Source: Actinostola sp. cb2023
Lineage: Eukaryota > Cnidaria > Anthozoa > Actiniaria > Actinostolidae
Assembly (NCBI GenBank): GCA_033675265.1
Contig: JAUJYZ010000860.1
Span: 1 to 64,000 of the forward strand
DNA length: 64,000 bases
Reading direction: 5' to 3'
Below the pieces are notes generated by a model. It saw nothing but the letters and a program-made list of their open reading frames with translations. It did not search any database and was not told the origin of the DNA. The position numbers and the translations under genes were made by a program. The stretch's first letter is position 1. Each line of letters starts with the position of its first letter. Positions 24,370 through 36,800 of this stretch are shown here, in pieces.

Positions 24370-27300
24370 ATGAGTGAGTTGTCTATGCTAGAGACCCTGC
24401 AACTATGGGACGAAGCAGTTTCGTTGACAGAAAGAGGGAAGTACGAAGATGCTCTCATGAAATTCATGTCCTTGGAACAACTCACCGATTCGAGCCAAAC
24501 TTTGATTACTTCAGCCAGGAACTTATTTAACATTGGACAGACTTATTTCTCTCTCGGGAGGATTGACATGGCCATCAAAGTAAGTTGTTTTGCATCGTCA
24601 AAGTGTATTAAACCGGGCAGAGAAAGTTAACTAATTAGTACTAAATAGCACTGATGAAACAATAGAAAACAATAAATATAACACTATTTAGTACTATTTA
24701 GTAATAGTACTATTTCACGGTTATATTGTTTGCACTCTACTTCAATTTTAAATATTATCAATATTACTACATGTAATTTTATTTATTATCAATATTACTA
24801 ATTTTCATTATTATTATTATCATTTTATTATTAGGCTTTCCAGGAATCTATTGGGAAAGACAAGATGTTAGCCATTGCACATTTCATGCTTGGTTGTGCG
24901 CATCTGAAGAACAATCTCAATCGTGATGCTTTACAAGACTTTGAAAATGCATCCTTTTTCCTGCGTGGAAACCGGCTGATTGATTATAAGCAGCTGGGTC
25001 TGAAATACAAGCTCTATGCGTGTGAGGTATGTTGTTACTGTGTGCATTCCCTCTGGACTTAACAAAATATGCATGTACATCGATGCAGGTCTTAACATAG
25101 GCAGCCCAACCATTGCTTCTGAGGCTACTAAATACTCACATATTAAAAAGATATTTGCGTCTTTTTATGGGATTCCTGTGGTAGAGAGTGTGTGCACACA
25201 ATACGTAAGGTTGGGTTCCCTGTGCATAAAATGTATGATGTTGGGCTCCCTGTGCATGTCCCGAAAGACGCGCCCGCTACTACACTTGTGTGGGTGCATC
25301 CTGCAGGATGCACACAGGGAGCCCAAATGCAACATAATACGTATTGCACGGGCGCGGTCTAAATAATAGTTGGTCTACCACAGGAAACCCATAAAAAGAC
25401 CCCAATATCATCTTAGTTATTATTTAGTAGCCTCAGAAGCAATGGTTGGGCTGCCTATGGTCTTACTTACATGTGATTGGTGAAACTCTGCTGAGAGGAG
25501 AGTTGAAGTTTCAGAGTTTGAAGTTTGAGCTACATAATAAGGAGAAATATTGTAAGGCAAATGATTCCCAGGCTATAGATACATGTAATACAGTGTGAAA
25601 ATGGTTCAGTAGAAGAGGAAAGCGGATCGGGTTATGTTGTTTATAGGAGTGATCGATGTACATAAGTAAAGTTCTAAGATGTCATCTTCCTATTTCAGAT
25701 TCTATGCAATAGAGCAATTGCTTATGCCAAGCTTGGAAAAGACCAAGTGGCCAAAAATGACTTTTTGAAAGCAGTTGAATCTCGTGTAGAGCCTCGTCAT
25801 GGAGTTATTCAAGATCTCCTTCTTTGCTGGCAGGTAAATCACTTAAATTTATATGCTAATTCACTCCCCGTTCAACCGAATATAAAACATTTATCATGTA
25901 ATACTGAACTAAACTTTTGACTAATGAGTCCAACCTTGAATTTAGTCTAATAATAGGTTTGTGGTAATTACGTAGTAAGTATAAAATGTTCTTACATTAC
26001 ACAGTACGGCTAACAAACAACTTTGATACTGGGGCATGTTGGTCAACCGAGCGCAATAGCACGCAGTTTATAAACGCGTCATTATAGCACATTTTCAATG
26101 CCCATTGGCCCTATGCAGATCTATGCCTGAGTAGCATGCGGGACACGAAAAAAAAACTCAAAAACCACTTTGTGGAAAAGTTGGGAAACATGTACCCCCT
26201 ACCATGCAATGCTGCAACCTTAGGGTTTTAAGGTTCCTAAATATCATAAGATATAACAATATATATAAGAAGAGACGCTGGTTGACTGACTGATTCACAC
26301 AAAAAGACGAACGGACTTCTATTGTACCCATAATGCACTACGTCTCTCCCTAGTCTCCTGCTTCATCCTGCAAAATACAATTTTTTGTCAATATCATTCC
26401 TCAATTTACATAAATGACATATCTTACCATCTGAGGCTAACTAAAAAAAAACAACAAAAAGACACGACGCGAAGAAACGTTGAACGCGAATGACTCAACC
26501 TTCCCTGTAACTGCTTTTATATTAGCGTCCCGCTAATGAACTGTTCCCACCCTAACACAACAACGATACATACTAGCGCACTCCATGCGCTTGTTACGTA
26601 AACCATAATAAATACATTTCTCACTGAAGTAATTGTTATCATTAAATTCAGACTGTTTTACTTATGCTATCTATCTAGAGTGGGAGAAACATGGCCCCTG
26701 TAGTAGTGCCTTCAATTGTCGTCTTTCAACCTTCAAAAAGCAAACTGCTTGTAACCAAGGCTAAGGCAGACTACCTTGGCAAATCCCAAGTGGTTGCAGC
26801 AAGAATGGAAGAGACAGGAAAAAATGGAATCACTTCAAAGGTAGTGTACATGTTCTTAGCAAGTGTTGCAATGCAACATTCTCTCTTCATAGACAGAGCT
26901 GTTGCAAGGTTATTGTTCATATTCAGGGTACAAGCAGTGAGATAGAAAGCTCAAATTCAGGAGTTGAGGCACATCATCTACATGCTATAACCTTGGTGAG
27001 GATATCATGGCAGTAATAAGATGTTTAGTTTTTGTTTAAAACTATTTTCCTGCAATTTTACATGTATTTTAAAACACACTTCCTTCCTTCCTTCCTTCCT
27101 TCCTTCCTTCCTTCCTTCCTTCCTTCCTTCCTTCCTTCCTTCCTTCCTTCCTTCCTTCCTTCCTTCTTCCTTCTTTAGTCAATCGTCAACTTCACTTATT
27201 AATTCCTTTCTTCTTTTCTTGCTTGCTTAGTTAATCTCTTCTCAAGTTTTCCATTACATGCATCCAATCCTTCCCTGGGGAGCACTCTATTTTTATTCTT

Positions 27301-28497
27301 CCATTCTTTCTGTTCTTATTTCTTTTTCTTTCTTTCATTACATCATAACTTCCTGATGACATGTACATGTATTTCCTGTTATGAATCTCCAAGATCAACG
27401 AAAGAACCAACCTAATGAAGGACCTCAGAAAAAACGAAACTCGCAAATCACTCAAGAATACTTCTGGTGCCGCAATCAGACGCATTTCAGCTCTTGGTGC
27501 CAATCCACCAGGTATTCCACCCCCTCGTCCCACCTCTCCACATCCAAGGAAGAAGATTAGTACCGCAGCATCAGAACTTAGTATACCACCATCTAAACCA
27601 CTACCGCCTTCACCTAGGAGTAAAAGGTTTGGTACTAAATGTCAGCCGTACAAAAGTCATCCCATGCCTCTATTAATAGTCAACTAGTTGGAGACTTTTT
27701 ATACTTATGTCGAACAACTCTATGTGTTCTTTGTTGCATTTTTTATGTGTCTAAGCAATAATACAGTAGATTGCTGCCTTATGGCCACCCCATTGATAAA
27801 GTGTACAACCTCAGTCATAATATTAATACAGCCACTTCTGACCCAAACAAAAGCTCAATCAAGCATTATTGTAAATATATTATGGCCACTTTGTTATTAC
27901 AGCCATGTTTTGTTGGTTCGATGACCTGATTAGTGAGGGTGTGATTTAGCAGCTATTTTAATTCCGTTCTATTTTTCCAGCCCAGTACCCATCCACCGCC
28001 GTCCTCTCCCTCCAAACCCAGACGCTGTTCCCTCTCCACCACGAGAGCATTCTCTGATGCGTCCACCTAAGAGACAGGGCAGATCTGTCACATTTCAGTT
28101 AGTTATTAGCAGAACTGTACAAGTTAACAATGACTCAACACCAAGTCAGTTGTCCCAGGCTGCAGCTAAGGCACTAGGAGTATCAGAAGAGACGTTTTCT
28201 TTGTGGTAAGTGACCGAGGCAGGATTTATTTTCATGATAAAGATTATTTGGATGAACAAATGAATTGGGGGGAGAATTATATGCCTAAACGGTTGGAAGA
28301 TTCGGAATGGCAGAGCGAATAAATGGATGGATGGCTGCAGGAATGAATGAATGAATGAATGAATGGATTGATTAATGAATAGATAGATAGATAAATGAAT
28401 GGATGGATGAATGAATACATTGATGAACGAATCGATAGTTAGACAGACAGACAGACATATAGACCGACCGACCGACCGACCGACCGACCGACCGACC

Positions 28498-28533
<36 letters not shown>

Positions 28534-28783
28534 TATAGATAGATAGATAGATAGATGAATAGATATATGAATGGATGGATGAATGAATGGATCTATAACT
28601 GAATGGGTGGATTGACAAATGAATGAACTGCAAGCACGTACATGTACATGTATGTACTTTTCGTGTTCTCTTTGTTAAAGGTTTACCCGTGATGGCGAAC
28701 TGACCACTGTCAACGAAGAGGCTCTGCCCACTTTATGGAACTCTGACAACAAACCAACTATTTATTGCTATGAGAAAAAATAA
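24370..28783 (+). CDS. p67phox/NOXA1-like NADPH oxidase activator (TPR, activation segment, PB1)
   Basis: Eight exons join in frame to 442 aa: 24370-24579, 24835-25026, 25699-25833, 26679-26840, 26927-26995, 27394-27626, 27981-28205, 28681-28783; all introns are GT-AG. Residues 1-179 form tetratricopeptide repeats; RGNRLID (114-120) matches the loop by which p67phox binds Rac-GTP. DYLGKSQVVAA (210-220) matches the activation segment that turns on the NOX flavocytochrome. Residues 296-364 are proline-rich, and about 367-440 is a PB1 domain. The stop follows directly, so neither SH3 domain of vertebrate p67phox (526 aa) is present. By family knowledge it is a cytosolic, Rac-dependent regulator of superoxide production. 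An ATTAAA lies at 28812. Exon 5 (23 codons) is the least certain exon. Confidence 0.88.
24627..24738. mobile_element. Fragment of the GAGTGCAA fold-back family, intron 1 of the NOX activator
   Basis: Blocks such as CTAATTAGTACTAAATAGCA, TGAAACAATAGAAAACAATA and AGTACTATTTCACG, ending in TTTGCACTC, match the complete copy at 58394-58537. Confidence 0.65.
25096..25459. mobile_element. Fold-back MITE, CACAGGTAGCCC-related, copy D, intron 2 of the NOX activator
   Basis: Ends CATAGGCAGCCCAACC and complement, with GTCTTAA (25089-25095) and GTCTTAC (25460-25466) as a 7-bp duplication with one mismatch. The arms match for about 100 bp. The centre carries further gggctccctgtgca/tgcacacagggagccc inverted segments, probably a nested relative. 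Confidence 0.8.
25834..26678. other. Intron 3 of the NOX activator, nothing recognised
   Basis: AT-rich intron between the donor at 25834 and the acceptor at 26677-26678. No repeat or exon recognised. Confidence 0.6.
27079..27176. repeat. TTCC microsatellite in intron 5 of the NOX activator
   Basis: About 23 TTCC units followed by a few degenerate TTCTT units. Confidence 0.95.
28325..28625. repeat. Compound tetranucleotide microsatellite in the last intron of the NOX activator
   Basis: Successive runs of GAAT, GATA, GACA, GACC (about 28462-28500), GACA and GATA, ending about 55 bases before the exon 8 acceptor. Confidence 0.95.
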
Positions 28784-28789
28784 CTAAAT

Positions 28790-29518
28790 AATATAAAGGT
28801 AGAAAAAAAAGATTAAATAATATAATAGGTTCAATAATGAAATCTAGATAGAATGATAGATTATTTGAACAATAATTATTGTTTATATGCTAATGAGCAC
28901 CACTAAATGCTGTTCTTGACCAATTAAATCGCTGACATTTCAAGGTAATAGTAATATGCTTATACGAATATGTAACGTATTTAGATAAAGTTAAGTTATA
29001 AAAAAATAGAAAATTAAAATGTCTTAGACGTTTTTACAATTATGATGAAATAAGATGTACTATTCATTATTAAAGGATTGGTGTTTGTCTCTGACTTCTG
29101 TTTTTCATATAGACGTTTCAGTTTTTCAGAACTGGACCCACTTTTATTTATCGCTCTGTCTGAAGAAACGCGCGCAGTAAAAGAAATCTGGGCCGAGGAC
29201 ATAAAAGTGGGTCCCACTGTACACAATCTTTGAAGACCTCTTCCTATAATTTTCTTTCATGCACACGCGCCATTTTTACTATAAAATATAATTGTGAAAA
29301 GTGGGTCCTGCTCTGTACTAAGATGTGTAACATAGTTGAAAACGTAGTTCGTGATTTCCAAATAAGGTAATCTGCGCGCGCGAATGAACCTGTTGCGCGC
29401 GCGAATCAGCTGTTGCGCGCGCGAATGAACCTGTTGCGCGCACGTCACAAAGAGTTTCATACCTCTGTGAAATTAATTTGTTTCTTCGATCAGTCGATTA
29501 CTACTCATTTGCCTGGAT
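28790..29518. other. Intergenic spacer with GC-rich repeats
   Basis: Between two plus-strand genes. It holds an inverted pair GGACCCACTTTTAT/ATAAAAGTGGGTCC near 29127 and 29200, and three tandem CTGTTGCGCGCGCGAAT-type units at about 29375-29445. The latter may be part of the promoter region of the MORN gene; this is inference from position and base composition. Confidence 0.6.
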
Positions 29519-32517
29519 ATGCAGTACACCGGCAGTCAATATTTTGGGGATTTCGTCCACGGACGGTAAGATCTACAGCTTGGCAGTTAAGTATTGGGTG
29601 AAAAAAACAAAATTTGAAGAAAAAGGAAAATTAATGTGAAAGCAAAGTTATTCTACGTCTTTCGTGATTATAAATTTATATACAAGAAATCCTGCTATTC
29701 TTGGTTTGCAATCAATCCCTTGAGAATCAGGAGATAAAGACACGGCGGCCATATATTGGTTGAACAAACAATAGACACTAATGAGCAATCTTGTTGAAGT
29801 TCAACCAAGATGGCCGCCGTGACGTGTATTGCAAACCAGCAATATCACACGATTAATTCAGCGCGCAACATTACAGAAATCAGATCATACTGTACTTCCA
29901 TATATTAATTTGTGCTACCCTCTTTAAATAAAGAGTTTAATATTATTAATACATTTAGTCACAAGAGTTGCAGAGGTGAACGCACGTGCGCTGCAATCAT
30001 ATTGCCAGCCGGATATTGCGCGGAATGTCACACTGTGTGTCTACTACACCTTTACACGTACTGTGCGTTTATCGATTTCATGTGGAATATTATATGAACT
30101 CATTCAAAGTATTCTCAGATTAATTGTTTATTTGTATATGTACCTGTATTCTAGAATGGAAGGACAATGTGAATTTGAGTTCCCTGCGATTCTTGGCACT
30201 ACATACGAGGGAGGTATAAAGGATGGACAGTAAGTGGAACTGAAAGGAATTAGGGTTTGAAGTATAGAACATTATGTTTTTTGTGTTTAATTTTGTTCTC
30301 CAAAAATTAAACCATTAAAAAATTGAACCGTCAGTCCTCGACATACATGAACTCCCAAGTGATCTAAATCACACGATGCAACTTTTCTTGCAACGTTGCG
30401 CGCAACAGTTGCAGAAGTAGGATCGCGTTCTACTTCTGCAACCGTTCCGCGTGACGTTGCATCGTGTGACACCCCCAAAAACCTTGTTGCGCGCAACGTT
30501 GCATCGTGTGACACCCCCAAAAACCTTGTTGCGCGCAACGTTGCATGGTGTGACACCCCAAAAAAACCTTGTTGCGCGCAACGTTGCATCGTGTGACACC
30601 CCCAAAAAACCTTGTTGCGCGCAACGTTGCATCGTGTGACACCACAAAAAATCCTTGTTGCGCGCAACGTTGCATCGTGTGACACCCCCAAAAAACCTTG
30701 TTGCGCGCAACGTTGCATTGCATCGTGTGACACCCCCAAAAAACCTTGTTGCGCGCAACGTTGCATCGTGTGACACCCCCAAAAATCCTTGTTGCGCGCA
30801 ACGTTGCATCGTGTGACACCCCCAAAAAACCTTGTTGCGCGCAACGTTGCATCGTGTGACACCCCCAAAAAACCTTGTTGCGCGCAACGTTGCATCGTGT
30901 GACACCCCCAAAAAACCTTGTTGCGCGCAACGTTGCATCGTGTAACACCCCAAAAAACTCTTGTTGCGCGCAACGTTGCAAGAAAAGTTGCATCGTGTGT
31001 CTGGGCCTTAACCTTGCAACTTTGACGCTGACAGGTTAGTGATCTACTTGTCTAAGAACTTTATCATTTGTTAGTTTTCATGGTGAAGGTACGATGCATC
31101 TAACCAACTCCATGTGTTACGAAGGCACCTTTGAGAATGGACTGTCAAATGTGGTAATGTTGTTGTTGTTAATATTATTAAACACAGTTAGTTTTCGCCA
31201 AAATTAGAGACTGCGATTAACAGTCCCTCTTTTTTCCCTAGACTCAGTCTCCCCAATCCTCGCGCGTCCGTGATTATTTTTCTCTTGTTCACTGAGAGGG
31301 AAAAGAGAAACAGTGTTCGCGCCAAAAATTCAGCAAATTTCATTTTGCGCGCTTCAGTTGCTGTTTGAGAAATGGTAAACTGACTTGATGACATCGAGTA
31401 CAACATGACACTTATATACAATACGCTTTATTTATTAGGGAATATATAAGTTTTCAGCGGATGATTTAGTGTTTGACTTCATTAATAAAGACTGGGATTA
31501 CTGCGATTGCAATAAGAACCGACTCTTTGCAGTAGAACAACGAGATGGTTTGAATCCTGCAGGTCAGTGGGCAATGATTCATGGGAAATATTTGGAAATG
31601 AGAATTGAAAAAGATGGCAGCTGTATATTTTACCCAGTAATCCTTTGCGAACCTAAATCAGTACAACTCACATCTACAAATTAAGTCAAACTGTCTGACA
31701 CATTTCCACGAATAAAGCTGATAACAACTCATATTTACAAATGTTGATGTTCTCAAAGCTCTCCGTTGCGCGATGTTTTTACAAGTCAAGTGTTAATTTC
31801 TGGCGCGCAATACAAGTTTTCAGTACGTACTTTAGATGTGAACGTGAGATATGGAAGGGAGTGGGTGCTCATAAGGAACTAATCTTTCTTTTTTATTTTT
31901 TTATTTAAATTTAAAAATTTAAAAAAATTTAAAAAAAATTTAAAAAAAAAAGAATAAATAAGGAACTAATCAACGCTCCATTTTACTTTCCCATCCGGTC
32001 ATCCTTTTCTTAATCCCATTCATCCTTTTTTTAATCCCATTTCTTCCATTCATTTAATTTAGGCCGGTGTTTAATTTCCAATACGTTTCCACCACAAGTG
32101 ATCCCAGAGGGTATGTACGACAGTGGTGATGGCTTCTATGAACCAATCAAGAAAGTATTATACACATACGACATGACGTTTCTCAGGACTACAGGTAAGA
32201 TGCCGGTCCAACTGCATGAACTGTGTGCATTTACCCGTTATTTAACTGCATGATTTATGAAATTTTCTATAAAGGTATCGGAAACTAATCAAACAATATC
32301 CTCAACTGTCAGCAGTCTCGGCATCAAAATGGCTCAAATATCATTTTGAAATGAATCAGTTTCATCTTATAAAACATTAGTAAACTAACCTGAGTATCAG
32401 GTTATTAGTAAACAGGCAACTCACAATGTTTTTATATCTTATTTTGAAGATGAGGAAGAGCATAACTGGATTACTGAAAAATGTAGAAAAGCAGAACCAA
32501 AGGAACCAAAGCAATAA
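29519..32517 (+). CDS. MORN repeat-containing protein 5-like
   Basis: Six exons join in frame to 174 aa (vertebrate MORN5 is about 160): 29519-29565, 30155-30229, 31075-31153, 31439-31562, 32063-32194, 32450-32517, all GT-AG. The first exon encodes MQYTGSQYFGDFVHG and completes an Arg codon across intron 1, matching the family start. Three MORN-type repeats span residues 1-67, including YEGGIKDGHFHGEGTM. The C-terminal half has GLNPAG, PEGMYDSGDGFYEP and EEEHNWITEKCRK, diagnostic of MORN5. MORN5 is known mainly from sperm and ciliated tissue. Reading through the donor at 31563 stays open to 31684, so intron retention would give a different C-terminus. AATAAA lies at 32586-32591. Confidence 0.9.
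29701..29838. repeat. Inverted repeat in intron 1 of the MORN5-like gene
   Basis: TTGGTTTGCAAT and CGGCGGCCATATATTGGTTG on the left are mirrored by CAACCAAGATGGCCGCCG and ATTGCAAACCA on the right. The left arm has about 25 extra bases. Probably a small fold-back element. Confidence 0.75.
30374..31010. repeat. 43-bp minisatellite bounded by inverted repeats, intron 2 of the MORN5-like gene
   Basis: About a dozen near-identical units of about 43 bp (CGTGTGACACCCCCAAAAA then CCTTGTTGCGCGCAACGTTG). Each contains two overlapping palindromes, GTTGCGCGCAAC and GCAACGTTGC. The array is bounded by an inverted pair reading CACACGATGCAACTTTTCT near 30371 and its complement near 30980. The right border GTCTGGGCCTTAA resembles the TTAA GGCC end type at 6316. 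Frames open on both strands are artefacts of the unit. Confidence 0.92.
31885..31960. repeat. Poly-A/T low-complexity hairpin
   Basis: Alternating T-rich and A-rich runs with TTTAAATTTAAAAATTTAAA, in the intron before exon 5 of the MORN5-like gene. Confidence 0.85.
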
Positions 32518-32799
32518 ATTACATGGAAAGATGTTTAAAAGGGTCAATTATTGTGTATACAAAACGATAATGAATGAATTAATTCAATAAATGAATCAGT
32601 GAAGTAAACTGACCAATGCAGGATCTATATTTCTTACTAGTCTCCCGCAAGCGTTTCTTTCTCTTTACTCCTCTCTGGGCGTCGTGTATTAATAAAGACT
32701 TGAGAAGTAGCAAAAGCCATGTACGAATATCCTGCCAGAAAACGTTGGATCCTTGCGCGCACATATATATTTTTGTGGGTATAGCGATTTACACAAGCG

Positions 32800-33718
<919 letters not shown>

Positions 33719-33763
33719 AGAAGAACAGCGAAGACAGATATTGACCAGGCGTTCCATCCATGT

Positions 33764-33842
33764 TCATTGCGCATGCGTATTTTCATTGCAAGTCCACAAG
33801 GAACGCAGGCTCTTGGAACTATTTTCAAGATGGCTGCGGCCG
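33764..33842 (+). promoter_or_regulatory. Putative promoter: NRF1-like and YY1-like motifs at the transporter start
   Basis: TTGCGCATGCGTA near 33767 closely resembles the NRF1 palindrome. CAAGATGGCTGCGGC overlaps the start codon and matches the YY1 core AAGATGGCNGC, as found at short first exons of housekeeping animal genes. Activity is inferred. Confidence 0.5.
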
Positions 33843-36800
33843 GTAAGTGAATTTAATATTACAAACAAATATAACTATAAAATGTATACTATAGACTTTA
33901 TAATGTATCCTTTTGCTCCATAGGTTTTCTTTACGATCCTTGTATTAGCTATATTTAAAAATAATAAGTTTCATTGCCGATTCAGTAGGAAATGCAGGTC
34001 TGTTTGTTTATGGTGGATTGTGGATTTAAAAAACTTTTACATTATAAAATATTACAGTTCTACAAAGTGCAAGGGTTTGAATACGCGATTGCTTAATTTT
34101 TCCTTAAATTTTACAGAGGATTTTTCAAGAAAAGTTATTTTGTGTACAATTTTCTTTGATCCTAAAATTCCTAGCAACGCCGCGAGGCCTATACTAGAGT
34201 TTAGTAACTTATATAAGCTTAAGCTTACGTGTCACTTTCATCACTTATGAGTTATGTGTTTAATATTGCGATCACTTGACATTTTGATTATTTCGTGACA
34301 TCTTTTTCTAAGTCTTTTGACATTTTAAAGTACTTATACTCCTACTCGGGGATATTTTTTAGCTTTTATCATCTTTGAAACATTAATATAATTTATTTTT
34401 GACATCAATCATAATCTAATTATTAGTACAGCCCTTTGCAAAAATTCTGTAAATCAAGTATATCAGTATATCCATATATTGGGTGCATTATGGGTAATCG
34501 AAAAAGTCCCCTAAATGATGTTTCACGCAAGCAACATTGGTGAAACTCTAGAATGTTATGTAATTTAGTCTCTAGTTTGTTGTTTGTAAGTCTCTGCTGC
34601 ATATTTTGTGGAAAACTCTAAAATAGTATTACCCATGAATGCACCCAATATATGGATATACTGATATCTACTTGATTTACAGAATTTTTGCAATTGGCTG
34701 TATATATAAGTATTTACGATGTATATAATAAGCTGCTATTAATGTGTTGCCACCTGTTGTCAGTTGTTTAAAGAGTTTATAGCGCTTTCCGCTTTCCATT
34801 ATCCAGTGGATAAGTTGCTGCTGTTATTCAATACATTTATCTACTCGATAAGGATTTGCCTGACAGAAATCAACAATACCTTTTCAACATTTCTTCCCCC
34901 CCCCCTGAATTCATGTGCCACCCCCTTAAAGTCTTATTTTGTTTATATTCATTGCAGGGAGTTTGTTCAGTATAAAGTATATCAGTCTGGTGATCTTGAC
35001 GGTTCAAAATGCATCCATTACATTAATGCTAAGATATAGTCGTACTGTATCAAGTGACTTATACATTGCAAGTACTGCTGTAGCTATCTCAGAGGTGAGT
35101 GAACACACAACACTGTAGTTAAGTCTCGGTGGGGAGATTTATCGGCCCAGCCTTAGCCAGTAAGATGCGAGCTGAGGAGTTGCCTAATGGTAAAACATCG
35201 CTAATTTTTTTTAAACTTAAGTAACATCTCTTTTTATTTTTCATTTATTTATTAATTTCTCCTCTAGTCTATTTGAATTCTAAAGGAAATTTAGATATAT
35301 ATCACAAGACACTTACACATTATCATTGAATGGTCTGACCAAATACAGCTATTTTTCAGTGTTGTGTTGTTTTGTTTGATAGGTATTGAAAATTGTAGTT
35401 TCTTTAGCCGTGTTGCTCTGGGAGAAAAAAGATGTCAAAGACTGGCTAGAATGTATTTATTCATCTACTATTGGTAATCCATGGGACACACTCAAGATGG
35501 CTGTTCCTGCATTGATATACACTGTTCAGAATAATTTATTGTATCTGGCTATTTCCAATTTAGATGCTGCTACTTATCAGGTAGGAATTCACGAAGCATC
35601 ACGATGGGTAACTGTGGCCTTGATTTGTTTCATCCTGCATTGTTGAGTCGAGTGCTACTGTCATAGATTATCATCCATATACTCAGTCATGTACTCATTA
35701 ATAAACTCATCTGCACAGATGAGCTAGGAAGAAGGTGCCTGGGAAGGCCGTGCTGGTCGTCGTGCAGACCACACAAAAAGGTCGAGCAAAACTCGTGCCA
35801 CGTGACATGGCAGCATGGCACATGACCACTGGCCAGCACGCTCAGCTTTCACATTTGAGTAGATATGCATATTCAGCAATATGGGTGCCACATGATCTGG
35901 AGACAGTATGCCTCAAGGCTTGAGTAGATACTCACATTCAGCAATACAGGTGCTGCATGACCCTGAGACTGCACGACTGAGTGCTTTTCCCATGTGCTTT
36001 GATTTTAACTTAGCCTAAATATTCACTTAGCAACATTTACAGCTAATTTACGTCACGCGTGACCAGTAAATCGGAACATTCAAATGAAGTTTTGAAGTCT
36101 AGACTCGAGTCTCGGACATTCAGACAGAAAATCAAATCTCCACGAATATATCTATAAGAAAAAAAGGATCAGATATCTGTTTACTCAGGTTGTTGTGATT
36201 GCAGAGTATGTAGGCTTAGCTGGCACAAATTTTCATCCAATTTAGTTTTAATTTTATGAACGTTTTTAATAAAATATTTATTGGTTTGTAGGAGATTCCA
36301 TAGGACTTTGAAATGTTCAAATCATTAGCTGTGATATTGTGTAGAGGAAAATGCAGCATGTGCATATCTTCAGCTCTTGTTACAAATCCTTGAAACTTCC
36401 GAACAGCACGTTCATTTATTAAAGTTTTTGTTCTCTCGTTAGGTTACCTACCAACTCAAAATCCTTACCACTGCCTTGATGTCTGTCTTGTTGCTCAAAA
36501 AAGTATTGAGTAGGCTTCAGTGGTTTTCTCTTGTCGTGTTGTTTGTCGGTGTCTCAATTGTACAGCTTCAACCTAAGAATGGTGAAGTTAAGGATCCCAG
36601 CAAAGAATCGGTTCCACAGATTAATCAGAACCCAGTAGTGGGAGTAATTGCCATTGTTGCATCAGCACTGTGTTCAGGATTTGCAGGTAACTGGTGACTG
36701 AGGGAATGAGGGTTTATCATGTAATTTCAAAACTCATAGGACAAAAATATGGTTATCATAGCTGGAAAGAGATCGTTGAAATTAGTAAAAATGTCAAGTT

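Noticed and set aside
30287..30993. Minus-strand frames of 187-228 codons with repeated cysteine-containing motifs
   Set aside because: Artefact of the 43-bp minisatellite inside an intron of the MORN5-like gene; multiple frames open on both strands.
30374..31010. CRISPR-like direct repeats
   Set aside because: Eukaryotic intron; units are contiguous with no unique spacers and no cas genes.
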